Shown: one piece after another, positions 1 to 7,647 of the stretch
Position numbering within the stretch: the stretch's first letter is position 1
Layout: every line of letters starts with the position of its first letter
Assembly: GCA_029248825.1 (NCBI GenBank)
Contig: JAQWIP010000024.1
Location: 1-13,475 of the forward strand
Origin: Alphaproteobacteria bacterium
GTDB lineage: Bacteria; Pseudomonadota; Alphaproteobacteria; RS24
Length of the DNA stretch: 13,475 nucleotides
Direction of reading: 5' to 3'
The notes under the pieces: generated by a model
Seen by the model: only the letters and a program-made list of their open reading frames with translations
Database searches by the model: none
Told to the model about the DNA's origin: nothing
Program-made: the position numbers and the translations under genes

Positions 1-30
1 TTAGACGCATCTCAAATATCGGAGTTTTCC

Positions 31-510
31 ATGACTGAAAATTTAAAAATTGGCGATACCGCCCCAGATTTCTCGCTCCCCGCCACCGGCACCGCCAGCG
101 GCGAGCCAAGCTTGAGCTTATCGGCGTTCAAAGGCCGCAAATTGGTGATTTTTTTCTATCCGAAAGATAATACGCCAGGCTGCACCACAGAGAGCCTCGA
201 GTTTACCGCCGCCGCCAAAGATTTCGACAAAGCCAATACCGCCATCGTCGGCGTCTCGGCGGATAGTCTGAAAAAACACGATAATTTCATCGCCAAACAC
301 CAGCTCTCCATGCCGCTGATTTCCGACGAAGACCACGTGCTGCTGAACGCTTTTGGCGTATGGGTGGAGAAATCCATGTATGGCAAAAAATTCATGGGCA
401 TCGAACGCGCGACCTATTTAATCTCGCAAGACGGAAAAATTTTGCAAATTTGGCGCAAGGTAAAAGTCAAAGGCCATGTCGAGGCCGTCTTGGCTGCCGC
501 CCAGTCTTAA
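31..510 (+). CDS. bcp: Bcp-type thioredoxin-dependent peroxiredoxin, one-cysteine form
   Basis: A cytoplasmic peroxiredoxin of the Bcp/PrxQ family that reduces hydrogen peroxide and organic hydroperoxides. The 159 residues are the usual family length. The signature FYPKDNTPGCTTES (about residues 42-55) contains the peroxidatic Cys51, with Thr48 and Pro49 of the PxxxTxxC active site before it; the conserved Arg is probably R126 in ERATYLI. In Escherichia coli Bcp the resolving cysteine lies five residues after the peroxidatic one; here that position is Leu56 and no other cysteine exists in the protein. It must therefore be resolved by an external thiol or by an intermolecular disulfide. The ATG at 31 has GGAG at 21-24, six bases upstream, which supports this start. 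The family call is firm; the physiological reductant is unknown. Confidence 0.95.
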   Translation: MTENLKIGDTAPDFSLPATGTASGEPSLSLSAFKGRKLVIFFYPKDNTPGCTTESLEFTAAAKDFDKANTAIVGVSADSLKKHDNFIAKHQLSMPLISDEDHVLLNAFGVWVEKSMYGKKFMGIERATYLISQDGKILQIWRKVKVKGHVEAVLAAAQS

Positions 511-534
511 GCGCCAGCGCTGCTTTTTTATAAC
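507..534 (+). promoter_or_regulatory. Candidate promoter for the M23-bactofilin pair
   Basis: TATAAC at 529-534 matches five of six bases of the housekeeping -10 box. A weak -35-like TTAAGC lies at 507-512 with a 16-base spacer. Transcription would start near 540-542, giving a leader of about 83 bases. The element overlaps the possible bcp terminator and the -35 match is poor, so this is only a candidate. Confidence 0.2.
510..529 (+). terminator. Possible weak intrinsic terminator after bcp
   Basis: A short inverted repeat AGCG (510-513) and CGCT (518-521), with loop CCAG, begins on the last base of the bcp stop codon. Six T residues follow at 524-529. The stem has only four base pairs, so termination would be partial at best and read-through into the next gene is possible. 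Confidence 0.3.
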
Positions 535-540
535 GATTCA

Positions 541-614
541 CCTCCTGTTAAGCCAAAGCTGCGAAGCACTAAAGGCTTGCATTATCTCGCATTTTTTGGG
601 AAACAATCAGGAGG
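541..614 (+). promoter_or_regulatory. Leader that could fold over the M23 gene's Shine-Dalgarno
   Basis: CCTCCTG at 541-547 is exactly complementary to CAGGAGG at 608-614, the Shine-Dalgarno sequence of the next gene, which ends nine bases before its ATG. Nested inside are AAGCC (550-554) opposite GGCTT (574-578), and GCT (558-560) opposite AGC (565-567) closing a GCGA tetraloop. The three stems are mutually compatible. If they form, the ribosome binding site would be masked. The base pairing is seen in the sequence; regulation is inference. Confidence 0.3.
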
Positions 615-623
615 CGAACAAAG

Positions 624-1976
624 ATGGGATTTATGAAACCTTTGCTAGACAAATTGCGGCAGTTCTTCACGGAACGCCAGATCTACATTCGCAAGAATGG
701 CAGCGTCGTATACGTGCCGCTCTCCAGCCGATCACAGGCTTTTTTGGCGGCGCTTTTCTTGGTCGTTTCGGGCTGGGTTGGCTATGCTTCTGTGCATGTT
801 ATTTTCGACAGCGGCTTGGGCGCCGAACGCGAGCGCGATGTGCGCGATATGCGTTTGGCCTATGAAAACGAATTAAACCGTCTGCGTCTGGCGCATGATG
901 ATTTAAACGCGCAATTGGTGCTGACCCGCGATTGGTTCTCCAAAACCACCGACACGCTAGAAAAACGCCATAATAATTTGACCCTCGTGTTCGAACAACA
1001 CGCCGCTATATCCGATGAATTGCACGATATGCAATCGGCTTTTGCCCGCGTTGCCAAACGCAATAAGCGCGATAAAAACAAAACCGAGCTGGTCGCCCGC
1101 AGTGGCGATGGGCATGAAGGCGCACTGGAAAGCCGCACATTCGTGGAGCCCAGCGATATGGGCAAAGTTCAATTGACCCAAACCAAAGCGCTGGAAGCCG
1201 ACACGCAAGACATCGCTATGCCGCATATGTCGAGCAATGTTTACAATCGCGTGGCCTCGCTCGATTTGCGCCAGCAAGACCTGCTGGACGCGCTAGAAGA
1301 AAACATCGACCAGCGCATCGCCGAATATGAAGGCGTTATCGAAGGCACGATTATTCTGGAGCCAGAAAGCTTCATGGCCTCGGTTCTGCCCGAAAGCGAA
1401 CGCGCCATTGGCGGGCCTTACATTCCGCTTGAAGATGATGAGGCGGGCATTAACTCGGCTCTGCATCAGCAGCTATATCGCATCTCCAGCAACCTTGAGC
1501 GCTTGCAAAACCTCAGCGCTTCGGTGACCAAAATTCCGCTGGCCTTGCCCATCCATGATTTCCGCCTGACCAGTGGTTTTGGGCCGCGCATTGACCCGTT
1601 TAAAAAACGCGCCGCTTTTCATGCTGGCGTCGATTTCGGCACCGCAACCGGCACCCCCGTGTATGCCACTTTGCCCGGCACGGTAACCCGCGCTGGCTAT
1701 AAAGGCCCCTATGGGCTGGTGGTTGAGATTGACCACGGCAATGGGTTTCGCACCCGCTATGGCCATTTGGCACGCAGCCGCGTGCGGCGCGGACAAAGCG
1801 TCGACTTTCAACAACATATCGCCGATGCTGGCAATAGTGGCCGCAGCACCGGCCCCCATTTGCATTATGAAGTCTGGTATCAAGGCAAAGTGCGCAATCC
1901 GGTGGCTTTTCTCGACTCGGGCAAACAAGTTTTCAATATTGCCGAGACGCTCTCGCGCGTAGAACAAAATAAATAA
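624..1976 (+). CDS. Membrane-anchored M23 (LytM-type) peptidoglycan endopeptidase
   Basis: A predicted zinc endopeptidase that cuts peptidoglycan cross-links from the periplasmic face of the inner membrane. The layout is a cytoplasmic N-terminus of about 38 residues rich in basic and aromatic residues, one transmembrane segment near residues 39-60, a long coiled-coil and linker region near 65-300, and a C-terminal M23 domain near 312-430. The catalytic set is complete: H333 and D337 (HAGVD), H381 (YGHL), and H412 and H414 (HLHYE). It should therefore be an active enzyme and not an EnvC-like inactive activator. The ATG at 624 follows CAGGAGG (608-614). The bactofilin gene begins 16 bases after the stop, so the two are probably co-transcribed. 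This architecture and partner match LmdC-type enzymes, such as the one working with BacA in Hyphomonas neptunium. The family is certain; the partnership is inferred. Confidence 0.93.
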   Translation: MGFMKPLLDKLRQFFTERQIYIRKNGSVVYVPLSSRSQAFLAALFLVVSGWVGYASVHVIFDSGLGAERERDVRDMRLAYENELNRLRLAHDDLNAQLVLTRDWFSKTTDTLEKRHNNLTLVFEQHAAISDELHDMQSAFARVAKRNKRDKNKTELVARSGDGHEGALESRTFVEPSDMGKVQLTQTKALEADTQDIAMPHMSSNVYNRVASLDLRQQDLLDALEENIDQRIAEYEGVIEGTIILEPESFMASVLPESERAIGGPYIPLEDDEAGINSALHQQLYRISSNLERLQNLSASVTKIPLALPIHDFRLTSGFGPRIDPFKKRAAFHAGVDFGTATGTPVYATLPGTVTRAGYKGPYGLVVEIDHGNGFRTRYGHLARSRVRRGQSVDFQQHIADAGNSGRSTGPHLHYEVWYQGKVRNPVAFLDSGKQVFNIAETLSRVEQNK

Positions 1977-1992
1977 CCCTGATTGGAACCCC

Positions 1993-2415
1993 ATGGCCGA
2001 CGCCCCGAAGACCAAATCTGCCCCCTCGATTCTTAGCCAAGACATGCATGTCATTGGCAAGATTTTCTCGACCGGAGACATTCAAATCGAAGGCCGATTG
2101 GATGGCGACCTATTCTCGCAAGCGGTAACGGTTGGCGCTCAAGCCGAAGTAAACGGCGAAGTCGCTGGCGATACCGTCACGGTATTTGGCAAAGTCAACG
2201 GCACGGTGCGCGGTCGCCAAGTCTATCTTTGCGCCACCTGCCGCGTCGATGGCGATGTGTTTAACGAAGCCCTAGCCATCGAGTCGGGCGCCCAACTGAA
2301 TGGCGCTGTGAAAAACGAAAAAGACCCGCTGAAAAACGCCGCCATTCGTCCCGCCAGCCAATCCAGTCAAGATAGCCAGCCGACAACCGTCACGTCGATG
2401 CCAGAGTTTGAGTAA
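1993..2415 (+). CDS. Bactofilin-family cytoskeletal protein
   Basis: A 140-residue bactofilin (formerly DUF583). These proteins polymerise without nucleotide into membrane-associated filaments that position cell-wall enzymes. Residues about 15-108 hold the beta-helix core, with repeated short strands punctuated by glycine, such as GDIQIEGRLDGD, AEVNGEVAGD and FGKVNGTVRGR. The flanking N-terminal (1-14) and C-terminal (109-140) tails are polar and look disordered, as in the family. No obvious hydrophobic membrane-targeting peptide is visible at the N-terminus. The core carries C80 and C83 in a CATC motif, which is uncommon to see in bactofilins. It lies 16 bases downstream of the M23 peptidase gene and is convergent with prfB, with a 15-base gap. 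The Shine-Dalgarno is weak (TTGGAA before the ATG), so translation may be coupled to the upstream gene. Confidence 0.93.
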   Translation: MADAPKTKSAPSILSQDMHVIGKIFSTGDIQIEGRLDGDLFSQAVTVGAQAEVNGEVAGDTVTVFGKVNGTVRGRQVYLCATCRVDGDVFNEALAIESGAQLNGAVKNEKDPLKNAAIRPASQSSQDSQPTTVTSMPEFE

Positions 2416-2430
2416 ACTGGTTTTAATTTC

Positions 2431-3565
2431 TTAGTCTAAATCGGCCACGCCACTGGCGCCGCCCTCTGCGTTCACGCGTTGCGCCAAGGCGGCTTCCATG
2501 AACGGGTCTAGGGCGCCATCTAGCACAGCACTCGGATTGCCGCTTTCGACGCCCGTGCGCAAATCTTTGACCATCTGATACGGCTGCAAAACATACGAGC
2601 GGATTTGATGCCCCCAGCCAATTTCGGTTTTGGCATCGGCATTGGCATTGGCTTCTTCTTCGCGCCGCTGCAATTCCATTTCATACAGACGCGCGCGCAA
2701 CATCGCCCACGCGGTGGCGCGGTTTTTATGCTGCGAGCGTTGGTTCTGGCACTGCACCGCAATATTGGTCGGAATATGGGTAATCCGCACGGCGCTATCG
2801 GTGGTATTGACGTGCTGACCGCCGGCGCCGCTGGCGCGAAACGTATCAATGCGCACATCGCTTTCCGACACATCAATGGCAATCGTATCGTCAATCACCG
2901 GATAGCACCCAACGCTGGCAAAACTTGTGTGGCGGCGCGCATTGCTATCAAACGGCGAGATGCGCACCAAGCGATGCACACCGCTTTCCGTCTTGCCCCA
3001 GCCATAAGCATTATGGCCTTTTATCTCAATGGTGGTTGATTTCAGCCCAGCTTCGTCGCCATTGGTCTGCTCGATGACGCTGGCCTTATAGCCTTTTTTC
3101 TCGGCCCAACGCAGATACATGCGCTGCATCATTTGCGTCCAGTCTTGGCTTTCCGTGCCGCCTGCGCCCGCATGAACTTCGATATAACAATCATTGCTAT
3201 CGGCCTCGCCCGACAAAAGCGTTTCCACTTCCATGCGCGAGGCGGTCTCGCTTAATGCCGCCAAAGCCGCTTCGCTTTCGCTGACGATATCGCTATCGCC
3301 CTCGGCTTCACCCAGCTCAATCATTTCGACATGGTCGTTCATATCGGCTTCTAGCTGGCGGCAGGTTTTAATGGCGCTCTCGAGGCGGGTGCGTTCTTGC
3401 ATCAGGCTTTGGGCGCGCTCGGGATTATTCCAAAGCTCGGGGTCTTCGGCGCGTTTGTTTAGCTCTTCGAGGCGAACCAAAGCGACATCCCAGTCAAAGA
3501 TGCCTCCTCAGCAGTTCCACCGACTGCTGGATACGATCTATATAAAGAGTGTTTTCCGCGCGCAA
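2431..3565 (-). CDS. prfB: Peptide chain release factor 2, with +1 programmed frameshift
   Basis: RF2 recognises UGA and UAA and triggers peptide release on the ribosome. The gene is split over two frames. Frame 0 runs from TTG at 3565 through 23 codons ending RRHL, then TGA; after a +1 slip at CTTTGAC (3493-3499) it continues DWDVALVRLEELN to the TAA at 2431. The joined product is 377 residues. Domains: helical domain 1, then the SPF anticodon-like tripeptide (203-205) and the GGQ catalytic motif (248-250), both within two residues of the E. coli positions. TTG 3565 is chosen because it gives MRAEN, like the MRAE start of other alphaproteobacterial RF2 proteins, and because no in-frame ATG or GTG lies nearby upstream. 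GGGGA at 3575-3579 is the likely ribosome binding site. It is the last gene of the amiC-mrcA-prfB run, 54 bases after mrcA. Confidence 0.95.
3493..3508 (-). promoter_or_regulatory. prfB: prfB +1 programmed ribosomal frameshift site
   Basis: On the minus strand AGGAGG (3508-3503) is followed after three bases (CAT) by CTTTGAC (3499-3493). This is the canonical layout: an internal Shine-Dalgarno three bases before the CUU slip codon, an in-frame UGA stop, and C after the stop. Low RF2 lets ribosomes pause at UGA and slip +1, so RF2 controls its own synthesis. The stop is codon 24 when counted from TTG 3565. Confidence 0.95.
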
Positions 3566-3619
3566 AATTTCAAGTCCCCATAAGTCCCAAGGAAACGCAA
3601 TCTAGAGGGACGGTGAAAA

Positions 3620-6094
3620 TTAGTAAAGACCGCCCGTGCCAGCGCCCACTGTTTCGGTGTTTACCGCCGGACGCTTGCGACGATTGGTGCCGCTCGGGCC
3701 GCGCACAACCGCCTGTTTGCTGCCAATCGAAGGCTCATTGCCCAATTTAAAGGCTTCCAAAATAACCGTCTCATCTTCGGGCCGAGCGAGCTTGCCCGTC
3801 TTGGCATTAATCCGCACGAGGCTTACCGCAGACGGCACGCGAAACGGCGGTGTCGGCTGGCTCTTTAGGGCTTCTTCCATGAAGGCTTTAAAAATCGGCC
3901 CGGCCACCACGCCGCCGCTTTCGCCGCGCCCCAAGGGTCGATTGTCGTCATACCCGACATAAACGCCCACCACGAGGTCGGCCGAAAAGCCGATAAACCA
4001 AGCATCGCGGCTATCATTGGTGGTGCCTGTTTTGCCTGCCAAAGGTTTGCCAATGGTGCTAATGCGACGCCCCGTGCCGCGTTTGACGACGCCTTCCAGC
4101 ATGGAAACCACTTGATAGGCGGTTTGCGGCGATAAGACTTGCTCGCGGTCATCGGGTAAATCGGGCGCGGTTTGCTGCTGATAGACTTCATCGCTGCAAG
4201 CAATGCAGGCGCGTTGGTCATATTTAAATAGGTTCTCGCCATAGCGATCTTGCACGCGGTCAATGAAGCGCGGCTCAATGCGTTTGCCGCCATTGACAAA
4301 CATCGCATAGGCCGATGTGAGGCGCATCAGCGTGGTCTCGCCTGCCCCCAAAGACATCGCCAAAACTTTCGGCATGGTGGTGTTAATGTTAAAGCGCGCC
4401 GCATAATCGGTAATTTTGGCCATGCCGACTTCTTGCGCCATGCGAATGGTCATCAGGTTACGGCTTTTCTCCATGCCCAAGCGCAGGGTCGAGAGGCCGT
4501 AAAAGCGGCGGGCGTAGTTTTCCGGTTTCCACAGCCCTTGGTCTTTGCCTTGATCCATAACAAAGGGCGCATCTAGCACCAGACTGGCTGGCGTGAAACC
4601 GCTATCCAAAGCGGCGGCATAAACGAAAGGTTTAAACGCCGAGCCAGGTTGGCGGCTGGCTTGCGTGGCGCGGTTAAATTCGCTGGCCGAGAAACTATAG
4701 CCGCCGACCATGGCTTGCACGCGACCCGTATGCGGGTTTAACGCGACCATGGCGCCGTTAACTTCAGGGGCTTGTTTCAACTCATACTGCCCTTCGCTGG
4801 ACAGCGCATTGACCCAAACAACATCGCCGACTTTCAAAACATCGGAGACTTTCCGAATTTTCGGGCCTTTGATTTTATAGGTGTTTTCTGGCGATGGGGC
4901 TTCGCGCGCCCATTTCACGCCCTTCAACGCCACAACGCCAAGCTCCACCGATTCCTCGAAACGGCGCGCGCGGGTCATCCTCGGGCGCAAGCCAATCGAG
5001 GCCTCTTGCTGTTCGTCATCCACCGATAAAACCACCGACAAACGCCAAGGCGCCAAATCGGTTGGAATGGCAATTTTGGTGAGCTGCTCCCACCAGGCTT
5101 CCAAAGTTTCCATCTCGCCAACGGGGCCGCGATAGCCGCGTCTGCGGTCATAATTTTGCAAGCCTTCGCGCAAAGACTTCAGCGCCAGTTTTTGAAAATC
5201 CGTATTCAACGTCGTGCGAATGGACAGCCCACCGCCATAAAGCTGCTTCTCGCCGTACAGCCCATAGACTTCTCGGCGCACTTCTTCGACGAAATATTCT
5301 GCCGCGAAACGGCGCAAACTGGCCGGACGGTCGGCGACGACCAGCTCTTGTGCGGCCGAATTGCGCGCTTGGTCGTCCGTGATATAGCCATTGTCGCGCA
5401 TCCGCCCGATGACCCAATTGCGCCGCGCAATGGCGCGCGCGCGTTTGCGGAACGGGTGATAATTATTCGGCGCTTTTGGCAAAGCCGCCAGATAGGCCGC
5501 CTCGGCAATCGTTAAATCGCTCAGCGGTTTGTCAAAATAATTCAACGCCGCAGCCGCCACCCCATAGCTGCCGAGGCCGAGGTAAATCTCATTGAGATAG
5601 AGTTCCAATAATTGCCGCTTGGTAAATGTGCGCTCCAGCCGCAAAGCCAGCACCGCCTCTTTGAGCTTGCGCTCAAAGGTAACATCCGAGCTGAGCAGGA
5701 AGTTTTTCGCCACTTGCTGGGTAATCGTCGAAGCGCCCTCGAGGCGGCGTCCGGTGAAGACATTAATCATATTGGCCACAACGGCGCGCAAAATGCCGAC
5801 GAAATCAATGCCCGAATGGTCGTAGAAATTTTTATCTTCCGCCGCCAAAAACGCATTGATGAGATGGTCGGGTGCGGTGTCTATCGGCACGAAAATGCGC
5901 CGCTCTTGGGCATATTCGGCAATCAACAGGCCATTGCCCGCATGGGCGCGGCTCATCACTGGCGGGGTATAATTGGCCAAATGCTCGTAATTGGGCAAGC
6001 CGCTATTCAGGCGCCATAGCACCAAAACCAGCACAAATAAGGCGATCGTCCCCAAAGTGACGGCAATGCCTGCAATGTTTCCGAAAAACTTCAT
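3620..6094 (-). CDS. mrcA: Penicillin-binding protein 1A (bifunctional transglycosylase/transpeptidase)
   Basis: A class A PBP that polymerises lipid II into glycan strands and cross-links them at the periplasmic face of the inner membrane. The 824 residues are a normal length. Order: short cytoplasmic tail; membrane anchor near 7-28; GT51 transglycosylase near 55-230 with catalytic E86 in AAEDKNFYDHSG and the GASTITQQ motif (120-127); an OB-like insertion near 345-440; transpeptidase near 445-740. Transpeptidase motifs are complete: SAFK (485-488, nucleophile S485), SRN (544-546) and KTG (688-690). C630 and C633 form a CIAC pair on the periplasmic side. The ATG at 6094 has GGGGA eight bases upstream. 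It lies 96 bases after amiC and 54 before prfB on the same strand, an order often seen in alphaproteobacteria. Confidence 0.96.
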   Translation of the reverse strand: MKFFGNIAGIAVTLGTIALFVLVLVLWRLNSGLPNYEHLANYTPPVMSRAHAGNGLLIAEYAQERRIFVPIDTAPDHLINAFLAAEDKNFYDHSGIDFVGILRAVVANMINVFTGRRLEGASTITQQVAKNFLLSSDVTFERKLKEAVLALRLERTFTKRQLLELYLNEIYLGLGSYGVAAAALNYFDKPLSDLTIAEAAYLAALPKAPNNYHPFRKRARAIARRNWVIGRMRDNGYITDDQARNSAAQELVVADRPASLRRFAAEYFVEEVRREVYGLYGEKQLYGGGLSIRTTLNTDFQKLALKSLREGLQNYDRRRGYRGPVGEMETLEAWWEQLTKIAIPTDLAPWRLSVVLSVDDEQQEASIGLRPRMTRARRFEESVELGVVALKGVKWAREAPSPENTYKIKGPKIRKVSDVLKVGDVVWVNALSSEGQYELKQAPEVNGAMVALNPHTGRVQAMVGGYSFSASEFNRATQASRQPGSAFKPFVYAAALDSGFTPASLVLDAPFVMDQGKDQGLWKPENYARRFYGLSTLRLGMEKSRNLMTIRMAQEVGMAKITDYAARFNINTTMPKVLAMSLGAGETTLMRLTSAYAMFVNGGKRIEPRFIDRVQDRYGENLFKYDQRACIACSDEVYQQQTAPDLPDDREQVLSPQTAYQVVSMLEGVVKRGTGRRISTIGKPLAGKTGTTNDSRDAWFIGFSADLVVGVYVGYDDNRPLGRGESGGVVAGPIFKAFMEEALKSQPTPPFRVPSAVSLVRINAKTGKLARPEDETVILEAFKLGNEPSIGSKQAVVRGPSGTNRRKRPAVNTETVGAGTGGLY

Positions 6095-6142
6095 GACTTA
6101 TTTCCCCAAGGCACGGATACGCGACCTCCCCTATATGCCCCT

Positions 6143-6172
6143 TAAATAGGGCGGCACTATGGCATTTTGCAA
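6143..6172 (-). promoter_or_regulatory. Candidate internal promoter upstream of mrcA
   Basis: On the minus strand TTGCAA (6172-6167) and TATTTA (6148-6143) are separated by 18 bases, in the 96-base gap between amiC and mrcA. This resembles a housekeeping promoter and would let mrcA-prfB be expressed apart from amiC. It was judged by eye only. Confidence 0.3.
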
Positions 6173-6190
6173 GGTAATTATGCGCCGGGT

Positions 6191-7444
6191 CTAGCGCGCC
6201 GACGCGACCCGCGTACCCCGGAAAAACCCATCGACGGATTTCACCAAAGCACCCGCAACTTTGCGCCGCCAACTGCTGGTCACCAATTGCTTTTCATCCT
6301 TGCGATTGGTCAAAAACCCCAGCTCAATCAGCACCGAGGGAACATCGGGCGCCTTTAGCACTCGAAAGCCCGCAAAGCGATGCGTGCGGTCTAGCAGATT
6401 GGTTTTATGGCGCGCGTTATCGACCACGAGTTTGGCAAATTTCACCGAAAGATTTTTGGTTTCGCGCTGCGCCAAGTCGATGAGAATATCGGCTACTTCG
6501 GCAGGCTGGTCGGCGAAATCAATGCCCGCGATAATATCCGATTGGTTTTCTTTGCGCGCCAAAGCCGCCGCCTCTTTATCGGAGGCGGTTTCCGACAGCG
6601 TATAAATCGACATGCCGCGCACATTTTTGCGCTGAATGGCATCGGCGTGGATGGAGATAAATAAATCGGCATTATGTTTGCGCGCGATATTCACCCTCTG
6701 GCGCAGCGGAATATAAATGTCGCGATTGCGCGTTTGATAGACTTTATATTTTTTCGTGGCGCGCAATTGTTTGGCCAGCTCGCGGGTGAAGGCCAAGGTC
6801 ACGGCTTTTTCTTTGGCCTTTCGGCCATGCGCGCCCGGGTCGACGCCGCCATGGCCTGCATCAATAACAATCACCGGCTTGGCATTACGTTTGCTGCGCG
6901 GCTTAAAGGCAGGCGGCGGCGCGGCTTTGGCGGTTTTTTTGTTTTGGGCGCGACTGGCTTCGCGGTCTTTTTTCACTTGTTGGGCAAAGGCTTTCGTCGA
7001 GCTTGGCACTAAGTCGACCACCAAACGATGCGGCAAGCCAGACGATGGCGCCAAGACAAAACTCTTGGCCACGCGCACCGGAGAGGCCGCGTCAATTACC
7101 AGACGGCTTTTGCCAGCCGTAAATTGGCCAAAGCGCAAGCCGCTGACCAATTTGGCAGATTTCGATATCTCCGGAGTTTGGCTCGGCCAATCGAGCGACG
7201 GCAAATCGATGACGACGCGGCGTGGCTTGTCCAATAAGAAGACGCGGAAATCAACTTTCTGCGATAAATCCAGCACCACCCGCGTGCGCGACTCGGTGAC
7301 GCCGAGGCGAATATCTTTCACCACATTGGCCGCCTGCACAGGCGCGCCCAATGCCAAGACAAAAGAAAAGCTAAACGCCAAGCTCAAAAGCAGCCAGCCA
7401 AGCAGCTTGCGGGGTCTTGAAAAAAGGACGGCTAGCGGGTTCAT
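6191..7444 (-). CDS. amiC: N-acetylmuramoyl-L-alanine amidase with AMIN domain
   Basis: A periplasmic zinc amidase that removes stem peptides from peptidoglycan, typically to separate daughter cells. From the chosen start the product has 417 residues: a signal peptide (about 1-38, ending APVQA), an AMIN septal-peptidoglycan-binding domain (about 40-145), a basic linker, and the Amidase_3 domain (about 188-412). Zinc ligands are H198 (DAGHGG), E212 and H266 (SIHAD), and the catalytic glutamate is E374 (LIELGF). The helical insert between about 285 and 365 matches the autoinhibitory helix of AmiB/AmiC enzymes, which needs a LytM-type activator. A longer frame opens at ATG 7492, but that ATG has no Shine-Dalgarno and would put 16 basic residues before the signal peptide. 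ATG 7444 follows AGGAG (7462-7458) at 13 bases. First gene of the amiC-mrcA-prfB run, divergent from rne. Confidence 0.94.
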   Translation of the reverse strand: MNPLAVLFSRPRKLLGWLLLSLAFSFSFVLALGAPVQAANVVKDIRLGVTESRTRVVLDLSQKVDFRVFLLDKPRRVVIDLPSLDWPSQTPEISKSAKLVSGLRFGQFTAGKSRLVIDAASPVRVAKSFVLAPSSGLPHRLVVDLVPSSTKAFAQQVKKDREASRAQNKKTAKAAPPPAFKPRSKRNAKPVIVIDAGHGGVDPGAHGRKAKEKAVTLAFTRELAKQLRATKKYKVYQTRNRDIYIPLRQRVNIARKHNADLFISIHADAIQRKNVRGMSIYTLSETASDKEAAALARKENQSDIIAGIDFADQPAEVADILIDLAQRETKNLSVKFAKLVVDNARHKTNLLDRTHRFAGFRVLKAPDVPSVLIELGFLTNRKDEKQLVTSSWRRKVAGALVKSVDGFFRGTRVASAR

Positions 7445-7596
7445 GGTTTTTGGTTTTCTCCTGCCCTGGGGGCGACTCACTGCGTTGGACATAGTCTAGC
7501 AATTTCCGAAGCTTTGCGCGACCACACCGCCATAAAAACAATCACCCCCCTAACCAATTGATTTTATTTATTTTTATTACCTGCGACGTATTCGCC

Positions 7597-7625
7597 TTGC
7601 AATCCCCAGAGCGCGTCTGTAAAAC
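7597..7625 (+). promoter_or_regulatory. Candidate rne promoter
   Basis: TTGCAA (7597-7602) and TAAAAC (7620-7625) are 17 bases apart, just downstream of an AT-rich block that could act as an UP element. Transcription from here would give a leader of about 300 bases before the rne ATG. Confidence 0.3.
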
Positions 7626-7647
7626 TATTTGCGTGTTTGACAAAAAG

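Noticed and set aside
476..865. 129-codon plus-strand frame bridging bcp and the M23 gene
   Set aside because: It overlaps two well-supported genes in a different frame and has no family resemblance.
2416..2430. Gap between bactofilin and prfB as a bidirectional terminator
   Set aside because: Fifteen bases with no inverted repeat.
7637..7642. Perfect TTGACA -35 hexamer before rne
   Set aside because: At 16-18 bases downstream only GATGGC-like sequence is present, which is a poor -10 box. Kept only as a remark, not as a promoter.
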